The notes under the pieces are model-generated. The model was not told the DNA's origin and did not search any database. It saw nothing but the letters and a program-made list of their open reading frames with translations. 41,326 nucleotides of DNA from Seminavis robusta (Eukaryota > Bacillariophyta > Bacillariophyceae > Naviculales > Naviculaceae). A program made the position numbers and the translations under genes. Below are positions 31,445 through 41,326 of the stretch, piece by piece. Positions within the stretch are counted from its first letter, which is position 1. Each line of letters begins with the position of its first letter. The stretch is from the NCBI GenBank assembly GCA_903772945.1, contig CAICTM010000961.1, forward strand, positions 1 to 41,326, in the 5' to 3' direction.

Positions 31445-32322
31445 TACGAGTACCGGTAGTATACCTTACTATTGTCAGTACGGCTGCTTTTTAATGACGA
31501 AGCCATGCAGGATGCAGCTTACTGCATGCATGTGATAAATAAATACTAAATAGATACTGACACACTGGTACATCTTCGTTCCGCTTCCGTCGGATGTTGG
31601 TTAGCACAAAGAAGCATGTCCAAGTATGCATAGCAGTTAAACAAATTGAGAAGCATGTTCGAGTACATGTAGTTAATACGAGACGAATTCACGAGGGATA
31701 GGTAAGACGTGTGTCCCTTGATCATGATTGACCAAGGAGAGGGAGTACCGGTACTGTATTACCAATATACAACCGTAGTCACATGATAGAGGGTATCAGT
31801 CTTAGGGGAGTTGTATGCGCTGGTGGGACTTACCTAGTAGTCTTAGTAGTTATTTCACCCCCACTTAGGCCTAAGTATTGGTAATCGTATATTGGGGATT
31901 GGTGATACCATTGATTCGGTGAGAGTATTCTGCCGGGGAAAACCAGTCATTTGAGGGTATCCAATACTACTCAGAATCGCATTGGTAGTTGCATCGGCAA
32001 CCCCAAAATACAACTTTTCCCCTAAGTATCATTGTCACTCGTGCCAAAAATACAACCTAGTCACACACAAGGTTCCGCGAAACTCAAAGACTTATGGTCC
32101 CGGAACCTCCCTCTTAGTACTGAGAGACGGTAAACGGCGCAAGATCCTCTCAGCTCAACTGTTGTATCCCGTGCTACCGTTGGGGTGAGTGCCTCCGATC
32201 GATCATTCTTCACCCAATTTCCTCTCATAAATTTGGATATCGAAAAGGCGAAAGCTATGCATCTACTCGCTGTTTTGTTACTCGCTGTTTTGTTACTCGC
32301 TCTTTTGTTTTCAACCTCCACA
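31445..32322. other. Region without a supported gene
   Basis: AT-rich DNA with scattered ATTGGTAAT/ATTACCAAT words around 31755-31890. At 32266-32312 there are two and a half copies of a 15-bp tandem repeat, ACTCGCTGTTTTGTT, encoding a Leu-rich run only by chance. The last bases adjoin the start of the recombinase remnant and may be its leader. Confidence 0.4.
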
Positions 32323-34560
32323 ATGGCGAGGAAGCGCAAGTCACTCGATCAGCAGTACCGGCCGGCCGTTGCCAGGTTTATGGGTTGGAAGCATGGTCGT
32401 CACTATAATAACAGGAAGAACTTTACCAGTACGTCTTCGCCAATCTGTCATTTCGCTGATCGATCCGTCACTGGTTTCGCTAATCATTAACTCACACCAT
32501 GTCGCTCTTCTTCATTTTTCTTCAGGGGAGTTCTAGAAATTACCCCACTGATGTCGCCAGTTCCTCAACTTCCTTGCTATGGAAAGATCAACCCAGGCCA
32601 ATGACCGCCCCACCCACAAGAGATCTACCATCTTGAACAATACAAGAAGGCAATCAGCCACTTCCATCCGAACCGCCACGCATCATGGGTGTTGGTCCCA
32701 ATGTTGGGAATCCACTCGTCCAGGGTGTAAATGAAGTGATCAAGGCTGTGAAGAAGGCTGAGTCAGGAAGCAGGGAGGAAATCCAAGTCAAGAGGGATTG
32801 AAGATCCGGGAATTCCGCAAGACCATTCGCATTGTGGAACGCGATGGAGGAGCGAACATTGACACGACTATCAAGATCCCAACCATGTTGAAGTTCAGTT
32901 TCACTTGATTGCCGCACTGATGATTTGACCAACATGGAGACTTTGGATTTGCGCAGCCACTCCAAGTTTCAAAACTTCGCTCTTGAAACCAAGGTATCCT
33001 GGAGCAGAATGTCCAGGAGGAGCGTGCTTGCCCAACAATTGCTGGGTGCCGCTGACCCTGACTTTTGCGTCCTGATTGCCTTGGCTATTTGGATCGAGAC
33101 TCGTCTTGAGAGGGGACACGGTGATCCCAAGTTTCTGTTGGCCATTACCGTGTCGACGATGAAGAAGCGTTCCTTGCCGCCATCGAAGCTCTGGACAACG
33201 ACGAAGAGCTCGATGAGACGACGATTGAGACGGAGCCTGACCGAGTCAACGCCTGTACCAACGGGCTTTGAAGAAGGCTTGGAAGGACCCTGAGTTGTGG
33301 AGCTTGCGCTCAAGTCCGGGAGCCTCGGTACCCACAGTGTGCGCAAGCTGCCTCCAACCTACGCGCTGAGTGTGGCATCTACAAGCCGAGAATGAGCTCG
33401 TGGTCGCTGGAAGGGAGAGAAAAATGGACACATCGTCCATGTTTACATCAACTTGGAGCAGCTTCCCACCGACGCCAAGGTTGCTGAACGCTCGCTGTTG
33501 GTGGTCCGTCAAGTACAGCATCAAGGCTGACAGCGGTGTTGACCATGGGTTCATCGTGAGCATGTTTGTCCGAAGATCTGCGACTTCTTCGCTGACGACC
33601 CAAGCAACAAATCGCCATGGTGCTTGGTCCAGCCTTGCTTTGGCTGCGATGGAACCTGGCTTGGAGCATATGATACGGCTGAGATTCGCAACGCATCCAG
33701 ACGAGTATGCCAAGCTTCGAACCACTTTGGATGAGGATCCTGGGGCCGACTACAACCAGTCGCCAAGATCCCTCTGACAATCTCAAGGTAGCCAATGCAT
33801 TCACATTACTGAGTTGGCTCCCACGCCCAGGTCCAAGCTGGTGCTGAGCCCTTGGTCGGAGGTGCTCCTGGTGGTGTCAACATGTAACAGCTCAACCAAT
33901 TGCTTGCTCTCCAACAGGACTCGCAGGCGATCGAGGAGGCCCAGCAGATTCTTGCACAGGACATCAGTCCTTGAGGGGCTATGTCTCTAGAACATTGCCA
34001 TCGTGAACAAGAATATTGGGAGGATCAACCACTTCCAGTTGATCGGAGGGTGGTGGCAACGGTGCTCCAAGGCTTCCTCTTCCTGGTCGGCCGGTGGAGC
34101 TGGCGGGCGGTGGTGCTGCGGGAGTGGCGGGTGGTGGAGCTGGCGGTGGTTGTCTGCTGCAGCTGCGCAGGTGGCGCAGACTTCCCCCACCACCACCGAG
34201 AGTCCTGGGGTTTGGCGTCAAACTCCTGCCGCAAGGGCCCCTACACGCTACCCTGCCAGCCAGCTTCGAAGAAGCTTTCAACCTTACGAGCTGTGGGACG
34301 AGTGGATCAAGAGCCTGAACGGGAACAAGGCGGCATGCGAGTTCACTGCTCGTGAGCGCGGCCGCGTCAAGGACAAGTTCTGCCGCCGCAAGCATTGTGG
34401 GACTGTGTGATCGGTTGATGGCGAAGGGCTTCGATTGGAGGGCGCGGCGACCGATCTATGCCACTACGGGTGGCTTACGGTCACACCAGATCATCAACAA
34501 GTTCAAGCAGACAAGAAGAATCAGCCCACCGGTCCACCCATCGCTTGCGTTGACTGCCTT
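32323..34560 (+). pseudogene. Degraded Crypton-like tyrosine recombinase gene
   Basis: Starts at ATG 32323 (MARKRKSLDQQYRPAVARFM). A 97-bp intron (32429 GTACGT to TTCTTCAG 32525) joins in phase 1 to GVLEITPLMSP. After that the coding sequence is scattered over three frames with many stops. Catalytic-type residues survive in one frame: GTHSVRK (His 33333, Arg 33342), RGRWKGEKNGHIVHVYIN (Tyr 33444), with a TGA between them at 33393. H-x-x-R, then RGRW, then Tyr 12 residues on, is the tyrosine-recombinase C-terminal pattern. Further pieces are AIWIETRLERGHGDPKF, EALDNDEELDE, and a Pro/Ala/Gly-rich linker near 34050-34200. The end (LWDEWIKSLNGNKAACEFTA, CRRK, then PIYATTGG and HQIINKFKQTRR) resembles a GCR1-type DNA-binding domain. 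Recombinase plus GCR1-like domain is a Crypton layout. Element boundaries were not found. Confidence 0.6.
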
Positions 34561-34932
34561 GGTGGTACCCAGCCTACAGCGCGATCCTGCTGTAGGCATA
34601 GCAAAAACAAATTTTATGTGTTAAGAAATTTTAGTGTTAAGAAATTATCAGTTTCTTGTTGTGTTTTGTTATCTTGTTTGTGATCTGAGCGATTTTGTCT
34701 TTGCCGTTCGTGGACTTAGCATTTTCGAGGACTTTGCGATTTTCATGTGCTTTTCCACTCTGCCGATCACTTTGCGATCTTTTGCTTGGATTGACTTTCT
34801 TCCTCTTGTGTGCGTCAGTGTGTTTGCGAAAGCCTTCGTTCATACCAGTATCGATGTTCCAGTGAGCCAGTCGGTCGTTCGATGTTCCAGTCAGCGAGAA
34901 AGGTAGAAACACCCAAAACAAAGGGAAAGACA
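34561..34932. other. AT-rich flank, no gene seen
   Basis: About 370 bp between the recombinase remnant and the next inverted-repeat element. A short direct repeat, GTGTTAAGAAATT, occurs at 34619 and 34634. Nothing else is recognised. Confidence 0.4.
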
Positions 34933-35326
34933 GGACCGTCCGACGGTTTTCACTCAGGATTTAAAGGCTTCCACGATTGAGTAAAAACTTGATCGCCACA
35001 ATTAAGGGATTGTTTCTTAAGGGATTGTTTAAGGGATAGTCAAAGCTTTAAGGGAGTGTGGTTAAGGGATTGTTTATTTAAGGGATTGTTTAGGGGATAG
35101 TTGAATAAATAAGGGATAGTTGTATGGTGTTTCCATTTGGCGTTAAGGGATTGTTTAAGGGATAGTTTAAGATTTAAGGGATTGTTTTAAGGGATTGTTT
35201 CTTTAAGGGATTGTTTAAGGGATAGTTGATGAGTTAAGGGATTGTTTAAGGGATTGTTTTAAAGGTTCATCAGTCGTGGAAATTTCAATTTGTTTTAAAT
35301 CCTGTGTGAAAACCGTCGGACGGTCC
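34933..35326. mobile_element. Inverted-repeat element carrying TTAAGGGATTGTTT repeats
   Basis: The 394-bp element is bounded by 33-bp inverted repeats with one mismatch; the outer part reads GGACCGTCCGACGGTTTT. Between them are roughly a dozen irregular copies of TTAAGGGATTGTTT or TTAAGGGATAGTT at 35005-35262. There is no coding frame. No clear target-site duplication was seen (flanks AAGACA and AGGGTA). It fits a non-autonomous DNA element whose inside expanded by slippage. Confidence 0.8.
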
Positions 35327-35832
35327 AGGGTAACACGTAGAGCCTGGTACTCCATGTACACGGTTGTATTCCTGGTTTGTTAGAGGGGTTATACCTTTAC
35401 TGTAATGTACTGTACCTGGCTAGCTATTAAAATAGCTACTAAGTACTCTAGACCGGTACTGTACTGGTATTGAGAAATAGTGAACTGCCCGTGAAGGAAG
35501 ACTAATGTCGCACAATAGTTGAGGTAAATATAAGGTTAACGCTATATTTCGGTTTCAAGACTTCATTAAAAGTGAAACAATTATTTTACCGCAACTACTA
35601 GCTAGTACCTTCAATATATGCTGTCCCTTGATCAGGTTCTTCGCAGCGGCGGTAAATGTTCTTGCGGTTGAGCACCAACCGTCACCGGTGTGAAGTTACG
35701 TTGCGAAACCAGTGATCGAGCTCCATGCGGCTAGGCTTTATTCTTGCACCTTTTTTCACCATCGTCAACACTCACAAAATCAACACTCACAAAATCAACA
35801 CTCACAAAGTCAACACAGCTCACAATAACAAA
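35327..35832. other. Intergenic region and 5' leader of the acyltransferase gene
   Basis: About 500 bp, AT-rich, with ACCGGTAC-type palindromes. Three copies of AACACTCACAAA(A/G)TC at 35766-35812 immediately precede the proposed start codon. Confidence 0.45.
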
Positions 35833-37038
35833 ATGAAAGTACTCTACACAGGAAAGTTTGTCTCTGACAATGCCACTGGTGCAACTGCCGCTGCATTCTT
35901 CTCAGTTGTGAAGAATTGGGGTCCATCAAAGAAAGACCAACTTGACCAAGCTATTCCTAAGTTGCTCGAAGCCAATCCTATCCTGACTTCTCATCTTGAG
36001 TCTAGAAAGGGTGAATCTGGAGTCGAGGTTGTGGCTGTCTTCAATACCTATGGAGCCAAGGATCTACTTCGCTACATTGAGAGACCCAGTTCAGCAGTTC
36101 CTTCAACTCCTATTGAAGACATGAAACCAAATGAACTTCTTGCCCATGTTGAAAGCCATGCCATTCCCCACTTTCCAGCCCATGTCAGTGTTTCCACCAG
36201 GCTTGGCACTGAAGAAATCCGGGAGAGAACTCCAGTTTTTGAGGTCCATGTAATGGACTTGTCAAGCAATCATGCATGCATTGCAGTGGTGATGAGCCAT
36301 GTTGTTGGAGATGGAGCAGTCTATTTCCAGGTTATGGAACAGCTGAATGCCGCCATGAAGGGTCCGATTGAAACAAAGATTAACTGGGATGGCTATGACA
36401 AGCTCCCAGAGGTTCTTTCACACATTATCCCACACCCAGTGACTCTGCTGGGATACATGCTGGGTGTCCGTGCCTTCAAACAAACGCATGGAAAGAGTGC
36501 CCCTGACTCAGAAATTCTGCTTCTTAGCAAGGACAAAGTCAACAAGAAGAAGAAGGAATTGGTAGATGCCAATACCAAGTTCCTATCTGGCAATGATGTT
36601 GTCGTTGCTGCCCTCTCAGAGGCTATGATTGACCACGCCACATTGCAGATGCAATATGCTAATCTGCGAGTCAGGGTTGACAATCTCGAATCGAATGATG
36701 CAGGGAACTTTATCCCAACTGATATTATTGATGCAAGGTTGGCATCAGGTAATCCCAATGTTGTTAGAAAGGTCTCATCCAAGGGTAAGAGTAACATTTC
36801 TCCATGGAGGACCTTCATGCCATTGGCTTCGGGCAAGTTCAACAGAAACACAAACTTGACCAAGGTTTCTGTTGGGCAGTTTGATGATTGTGTTGCTTAT
36901 TTGCCATCAGCGGCACTGGCAACCAAAAAGCCTTTCTACTTCACAGCCGTCTTTGAATATGACTCTGAAACTTTGGGTGTAATGACAAATTGTCCAATGA
37001 AGCAAGCGCCATTGCTGCAGTCCATTCTTTTGGATTAG
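35833..37038 (+). CDS. HxxxDG acyltransferase-like protein (condensation/CAT-like superfamily)
   Basis: An open frame of 401 residues from ATG 35833. The frame also has an upstream ATG at 35725, but the added 36 residues consist largely of a triplicated NTHKI/NTHKV repeat, and the truncated paralogue at 26513 matches only from the downstream MKV, so 35833 is preferred. Residues 154-161, MSHVVGDG, contain His156 and Asp160 of the HxxxDG active-site motif of chloramphenicol-acetyltransferase-like, wax-synthase and peptide-synthetase condensation domains, in which His acts as general base. FVSDNATGAT near the start and KPFYFTAVFEYDSETLGVM near the end are likely core strands. The acyl donor and acceptor are unknown. 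No signal peptide or membrane segment is evident. Confidence 0.75.
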   Translation: MKVLYTGKFVSDNATGATAAAFFSVVKNWGPSKKDQLDQAIPKLLEANPILTSHLESRKGESGVEVVAVFNTYGAKDLLRYIERPSSAVPSTPIEDMKPNELLAHVESHAIPHFPAHVSVSTRLGTEEIRERTPVFEVHVMDLSSNHACIAVVMSHVVGDGAVYFQVMEQLNAAMKGPIETKINWDGYDKLPEVLSHIIPHPVTLLGYMLGVRAFKQTHGKSAPDSEILLLSKDKVNKKKKELVDANTKFLSGNDVVVAALSEAMIDHATLQMQYANLRVRVDNLESNDAGNFIPTDIIDARLASGNPNVVRKVSSKGKSNISPWRTFMPLASGKFNRNTNLTKVSVGQFDDCVAYLPSAALATKKPFYFTAVFEYDSETLGVMTNCPMKQAPLLQSILLD

Positions 37039-37745
37039 ATTTGCACTTGCTTGCCATCAACCAATCATGTGGGTGTACGCCACAGCTGAAAGCAAGAGTC
37101 GACGAAATTAATTGAATTATGCACGATTACAATATATACAATGAGTTACATTTTACTAAAAGGTTTAATTTCTACAAAAGCCTGAGTCCCTCGCCTACTT
37201 TTAATACAAAAGCCAGCTCCTCCTCTGCTGCTACTACGAGCTAGCAGCTAGCCAGCTGTTTGTAGTTAGCTATGCATAGTACTCGTAGATCTACTCGGTA
37301 CTTAGTAGTTGAATTCGGCTGAGTTCTTCAGCCGTTCTTCAACGTTGGATGAACTGGGTCTCACCACTCCCGCGAGCCTTGGCCCACATCCACATGCATG
37401 CACTCACCGCACAAGGAGTTGCGCGGGAGTCCAGGCAAAAAATTTGGAGATAGAAGTTGAATACCCCAGACAGTCAACTCTTCCGAGCTACCAGTAGCTA
37501 GCTGCTGGCGAGAAGCTGGTGGTACTGGTAATCACGAAAGAAATTTGGAGAGCCTCCGCATAGGGCTAGCGGGGTCAAACCGACAAATTTGTAAAGTACA
37601 ACTTTGCCCTTGCAAGACTTGATGCACCCTTCTCACAAAGCTACAGTGGCTGTGCCTCACATTATACCCCAACACTTCTGCGATCACAGCCTCTTTCTGT
37701 TGACTCGTCCAAGTACCGTATCACATCAAACCTTCGTACGTGCTC
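37039..37745. other. Intergenic region, no gene seen
   Basis: About 700 bp with AGCTAGC runs (37230-37260, 37495-37505) and one GCGCGGGAGTC word at 37420 that recurs in the tandem units at 39474-39724. A 62-codon frame at 37309 has no support. Confidence 0.4.
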
Positions 37746-38099
37746 ATGTTGCGTTGGAGTTTTCCCAATTCGCTAAGCTCAAGTGGCAGCCTAAAGTCTG
37801 ACATGGAGGATTCTCTGACTGATTGCTACGACAGCAATGACGATGCCAATTCTATTGTTGTTGAGCCAAGTGAGGTTGGAAAGAAGAGGCCTGCCCCACC
37901 GTCACCATATAAAGTGGTCAAGCGCCGCAAATTGATGAGCCGTGGTCGCGTCTCCACGACAATCCTTGGCCCGGCTGCTGCTTTTGTGGGTGGTCGAAGG
38001 AAATGGGCGAAAATGGAGAGCCGCGTTCGACAGTTGACCGAGAAGCTACAAGTACCCGCCTCTGTTCCACTTCCCGCTCACCAAACAGAACTTGTGTAG
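37746..38099 (+). CDS. Possible small nuclear protein
   Basis: 117 residues from ATG 37746, or 98 from ATG 37803 (MEDSLTDCYDSNDDANS). The middle has a strong nuclear-localisation-type stretch, KKRPAPPSPYKVVKRRK, followed by GRRKWAKMESRVRQLTEKLQ, a short basic/leucine segment that could form a helix. No named domain is recognised. Composition is non-random, but the short length and repeat-rich setting leave doubt; it could be the last exon of a larger or broken gene. Confidence 0.35.
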   Translation: MLRWSFPNSLSSSGSLKSDMEDSLTDCYDSNDDANSIVVEPSEVGKKRPAPPSPYKVVKRRKLMSRGRVSTTILGPAAAFVGGRRKWAKMESRVRQLTEKLQVPASVPLPAHQTELV

Positions 38100-38612
38100 G
38101 CAACAAAAACCTCGTCCGCGACGATGACGACGACGACGATGAAACAAGCAGGCAACCACAACAAGAGACCTCAACCTATGTTCTCCCTCTTTATTCCCTC
38201 CCTCGTGCTGGTCCTGAAATAAATAGAAACAGTCATGTTACCATAGCTCATAATTTAACTACCGTATTGAAGCCGAGGCGCGTTGTACCGTAATGTATGT
38301 ATCTGCTTCCGCTGTACCGGTACGCTCGTGTGATGAGTTAGAACTAAGCAAAGAAACAGGATGCCAAAGGAAGGGTATGCGGAGCTAATAGGAACGAAGA
38401 AAAGGAACTTGCTGAAGGCGATGACAAGATGACGATGATGACAAGGACCACGTATTACTAAAGTTTTGATTAGTTGCCTATCCTTGCCATGCCGTTGTGT
38501 GCGTTGTCAGAATAGTATGCTTTGTGGAAGAGGTTCAGGTGCGTGTTGAGCGATAATGGTAGTTTCCGCAATCTTTTTTAACTTGTAAAGGGGGCTATAC
38601 GATAGATCCTGT
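38100..38612. other. Intergenic region, no gene seen
   Basis: About 500 bp. A short GAC/GAT trinucleotide run lies at 38119-38142. This interval separates the convergent ends of a doubtful ORF and the Cys-rich gene. Confidence 0.4.
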
Positions 38613-39273
38613 CTACTCCACCATGGTGCAGTCGATCGTCGCATCGGCAAGACAACCATGAAAGGCTTGGGGCTGCGTCGAAAGCCAGGCGCAGACGTCG
38701 GGCTTGTTGTTGCCGCGAAGTTCGCGGCGGCCGCAATTCGAGTTCAAGCAGAAAATGCTACGGAAATAATGTGAAATTTTAAAATGTGAGCACAATAGTG
38801 AAAACGCAAGTGACATAAGGCAATCACAAAAACAAACAAACAAGCAAACAATCCAACAAACAGTTGCTTTCGTACCAGCACCAAGCAGCACTACAGTCTT
38901 GTCTTGGATCGGGGCATTCAAAGAATTGGAGAGCGCGATGCCCACCATGAATAATACTCTTGCCAGAGGATTCACCACCGGCGGCGACGTTAAAGGTGCC
39001 ACGGTTGCTGGAAGCAGCCAACTTGGTGTCATCCACGTTGACGGCAATGTCGGTGATCTTGTAGTCGTTGTTCTTCGTGTTGTCGTCGCTACCAGCGTTG
39101 TCAATGAACTTTCCAACGGCGGCGTAGGTTGGTTCCAGAGATAGCTCCAAGTCACGCGCATCCTTGCAGGTAGCTCCATCGACAATGTCGAGGGTGAAGG
39201 TGGGACATTCGTTGGCTCCCGAGACGACGACAGGAGCAAAGAGCATGGTCAAGAAAAAAGTAGCAACCTTCAT
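38613..39273 (-). CDS. Secreted Cys-rich protein, two exons
   Basis: Exon 1 is 39273-38876 and exon 2 is 38757-38613, giving 180 residues. The 118-bp intron starts GTACGA and ends TTTCCGTAG; phase 2 at the donor matches the single leading base of exon 2, so the frame is kept. The start MKVATFFLTMLFAPVVVSGA is a signal peptide. The mature N-terminal part is strand-rich (CPTFTLDIVDGATCKD, YKITDIAVNV). The C-terminal third is cysteine-dense: FECPDPRQDCSAAWC, CLNSNCGR, DVCAW, GCLADATIDC. The pattern suggests an extracellular disulfide-stabilised protein. I do not recognise the family. Without the splice, exon 1 would run on into a low-complexity Leu/Cys tail, which is unlikely. Confidence 0.72.
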
Positions 39274-39473
39274 GGTGATGATGATTTTTTTGGTTGGATA
39301 CGGTAGATAGATAGATCGAAGAGGGTGTTAGTCGACAGGGGGGGCTATCTAACGAGCTTGGAGAGAAGAGTAGTTGCTGTTGAGCTTCTTCCGATAAACT
39401 TTTTATGAGAGCAAACTGTTGAGTAGCCAATTTGGACGTCAAAATGAAGCTTGCTGAGAGATGGTTGCGAAAA

Positions 39474-39724
39474 GGATGGCGAGTGCGGGAGTCGGTTTTT
39501 CACGTTTAGCGCGGGAGTCGATGACCCCGAGAAAGTCACTTCGGAGGTGAGGTGACCATGGAGTTAAGATTCCTTGTACAGTGTAAAAGGACAGTCTCGA
39601 GTGACCATGGGCAGGCCCAAACGAACCTTGTGCAGCAGATCGTTGCTTTAATATTTATAGAAGGGATGGTGAGCGCGGGAGTCGATTTTTCACGACCAGC
39701 GCGGGAGTCGATGACCCAGGAGAG
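39474..39724. repeat. Two tandem units containing GCGGGAGTCG motifs
   Basis: About 60 bp at 39474-39534 (GGATGGCGAGTGCGGGAGTC to GTCGATGACCCC) repeats at 39664-39724, an offset of 190 bp, with several substitutions. Each copy holds two GCGGGAGTCG words separated by a TTTTTCACG segment, and GTGAGGTGAC follows both. The units lie 200-450 bp upstream of the Cys-rich gene start. Confidence 0.7.
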
Positions 39725-40635
39725 CTACTAGTATGAGTGAGGTGACATAGAGAGATGATATTCGAGTGACTTATAACAGTGCCAACGTACGACTGTACGG
39801 CTCTCGAAGACCTTTAGATTAGGTGCGCTGTGCAATCTACTGTAGGTACCGTACCGGTACCGTACTGTAGCCCATCAACCACGGACACATCTGGATCGAA
39901 AGACCAGCAAGCAGACTTTGCTTTGGAAGTACAATGACATTGTGTACCTAGTAGGCACCAATGCCGGTCTTCGGTCCTCGATTTAGGCATTGTGAGGTTC
40001 TCGATTTGCAAGGAAAAAATGCTGCCTAGTAGTATTGTACAGTATCTAGGAACCCCAACCGAGAAAAGATTGCCTTGCGGCACTTTTGCTTGGGTTGTTG
40101 ATCTTGGGTTCGTGTTACGACAGTATTTCGTCTCCTGGAGACGATTTGCTTTAGGGGTAATGGTACCGATGGGGGCAGAGGTTTGAATTATACCCGGCGC
40201 GCATTACTTAGAAGGCCCTGTAGAAGTCTACGTATTTGACTAGTATTGTAATGACGGGATACAGTCAACGCATGTACATGCACATGAAAGTCGCCTTGCG
40301 TTCTTCACATTTTAAAAGTTGGCTCCTGATTTTTCGGGGTCGCCTGTGATTTGATTGGACGCTTGATCTTTTTTCAATGACTGACATTGAATGACGTACG
40401 AGGTGCAATGCGAATCTCAGAAAGGTAGTTGTAGTAATAAAAGTTTTTATAAATAGATTAATTTACCCTAAATCCCTACCGTTTATACTAATAACAAGAA
40501 CCCGTCTTATCGCTGGAACATTTCATAGTATTGATCTTCTCCTAGAACAGAAAGCCCAATAGTAACCTTAAATCTTGCAAGCATGGTCATTCTCTCTCCT
40601 TGAGATGCCTTTAACTCAGCTATCTTCGAAGATTT
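39725..40635. other. AT-rich region, no gene seen
   Basis: About 900 bp with GTACCGGTACC palindromic clusters near 39846-39866. Short frames here have no support. No RNA gene was found. Confidence 0.4.
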
Positions 40636-41326
40636 TTGCGGGAAGAACAAACTGCTGATGATTCCGTGCTGATGGATGCAGTACTATTTTCAGGACGATC
40701 TTCAAATGGCAATCAAGCAGGACACTGGTTCCTGTTAAAGCAATTCGGTTTTAAAGCACTTCTTTTCAAATGTGGAGAAGACTCGTTTAAACCCGGTTCG
40801 GACTCACGAAAACGTGTTGATCCTGGTTTGAAGTTATATAAGGGTGTCCTGTAATGTTTACAGAGAACACAATGTTCCGAATGGAGAAGCCAATGGATCT
40901 CGGCTTTTTGTGAGAAAGGTGAATGTGAGGATGGTTGCACCCCCATGGTTATTCAACTCGAAAACGGCTGCAAGATTCGGCTTTTTTCTCGGTCAAGTCA
41001 AATCTATCCTTGTGGAACATGAAATGGAGACTATTATCCACGTACTTTTTATGTAACGGAGCAAGACTACACTTTCACTACCAGATGGTTTTATGACGGA
41101 GAAGTTTTACACACCAAGATGAAGGGTAAGAGTTTCCGATTATCAGCAATTCTGCGACAACTGGACACAAATTACAGGGATATACTGCAGTGTGGTTTTT
41201 GGTACATTCATGGCGATACTGTCAAAACTGGGCTTAAGTGGTGTTATCAAGGGTGCGAACCATGAGTGGTTTTGTTCTTATTTGAAGAAGCTGGATTGGG
41301 ATCCAAAGAACTTTGCCATGCCACAA
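40636..41326 (+). other. Unresolved coding remnant cut by the window edge
   Basis: Several short forward frames have protein-like composition and follow one another with shifts. First, from 40639, is HWFLLKQFGFKALLFK. Next, from about 41023, is NGDYYPRTFYVTEQDYTF. The last frame (41123-41326) reads CDNWTQITGIYCSVVFGTF, then HEWFCSYLKKLDWDPKNF, and is still open at the end. This could be a decayed gene or transposon, or the last frame could be the start of a real exon. The family is not recognised. Confidence 0.25.

Noticed and set aside
32185..32322. Leu-rich signal-peptide-like leader ahead of the recombinase remnant
   Set aside because: The hydrophobic run is produced by a 15-bp tandem repeat; a better start is the ATG at 32323.
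35005..35262. Interstitial telomere
   Set aside because: Units are TTAAGGGATTGTTT-type and irregular, and the tract sits inside inverted repeats of a small element.

Overview
The window looks like nuclear DNA of a eukaryotic microalga, most likely a pennate diatom. Genes carry short GT-AG introns of about 79-118 bp. One small protein begins with an ER signal peptide followed by Phe, the layout of the diatom ASAFAP plastid-import signal. Gene families include CLC exchangers with CBS domains, U-box/SEL1 proteins and a P-loop sulfotransferase-like family. No organism name can be fixed from sequence alone.

Left part (1-20.8 kb), mostly host genes. In order: a block of direct repeats; three TGACGT-type sites upstream of a CLC Cl-/H+ exchanger gene (889-3657, one intron); a sulfotransferase-like pseudogene; a U-box/SEL1 gene (-); a large Lys/Ala-rich acidic-tailed protein; a small plastid-targeted protein; a secreted beta-propeller protein (-) whose frame is broken by one missing base; an EGF/transmembrane protein in divergent orientation; a SAP/U-box/SEL1 gene (-); a three-exon Rossmann-fold gene (-); 2.5 kb with no convincing gene; and a double-stranded beta-helix protein resembling 2-oxoglutarate oxygenases.

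Right part (20.8-41.3 kb), rich in mobile and decayed DNA. It holds an open pogo/jerky-like DDE transposase gene (21515-24239) with an intron just before the third catalytic Asp; a dead third SAP/U-box/SEL1 copy; a truncated copy of an HxxxDG acyltransferase gene whose intact paralogue lies 9 kb downstream; a palindromic array of 21 AGGGWCGG units; three non-autonomous inverted-repeat elements, one with a TTA target-site duplication as in PIF/Harbinger MITEs; and a degraded 2.2 kb tyrosine-recombinase gene with Crypton-like layout. The right edge has a small NLS-bearing ORF, a two-exon secreted Cys-rich protein (-) and a coding remnant cut by the window end.

There is no operon-like organisation. 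The themes are family expansion (three U-box/SEL1 copies within 21 kb, two acyltransferase copies) and repeated invasion by several transposon classes. Intron positions were assigned by reading splice sites and checking phase by hand; functions rest on motif recognition without database searches.
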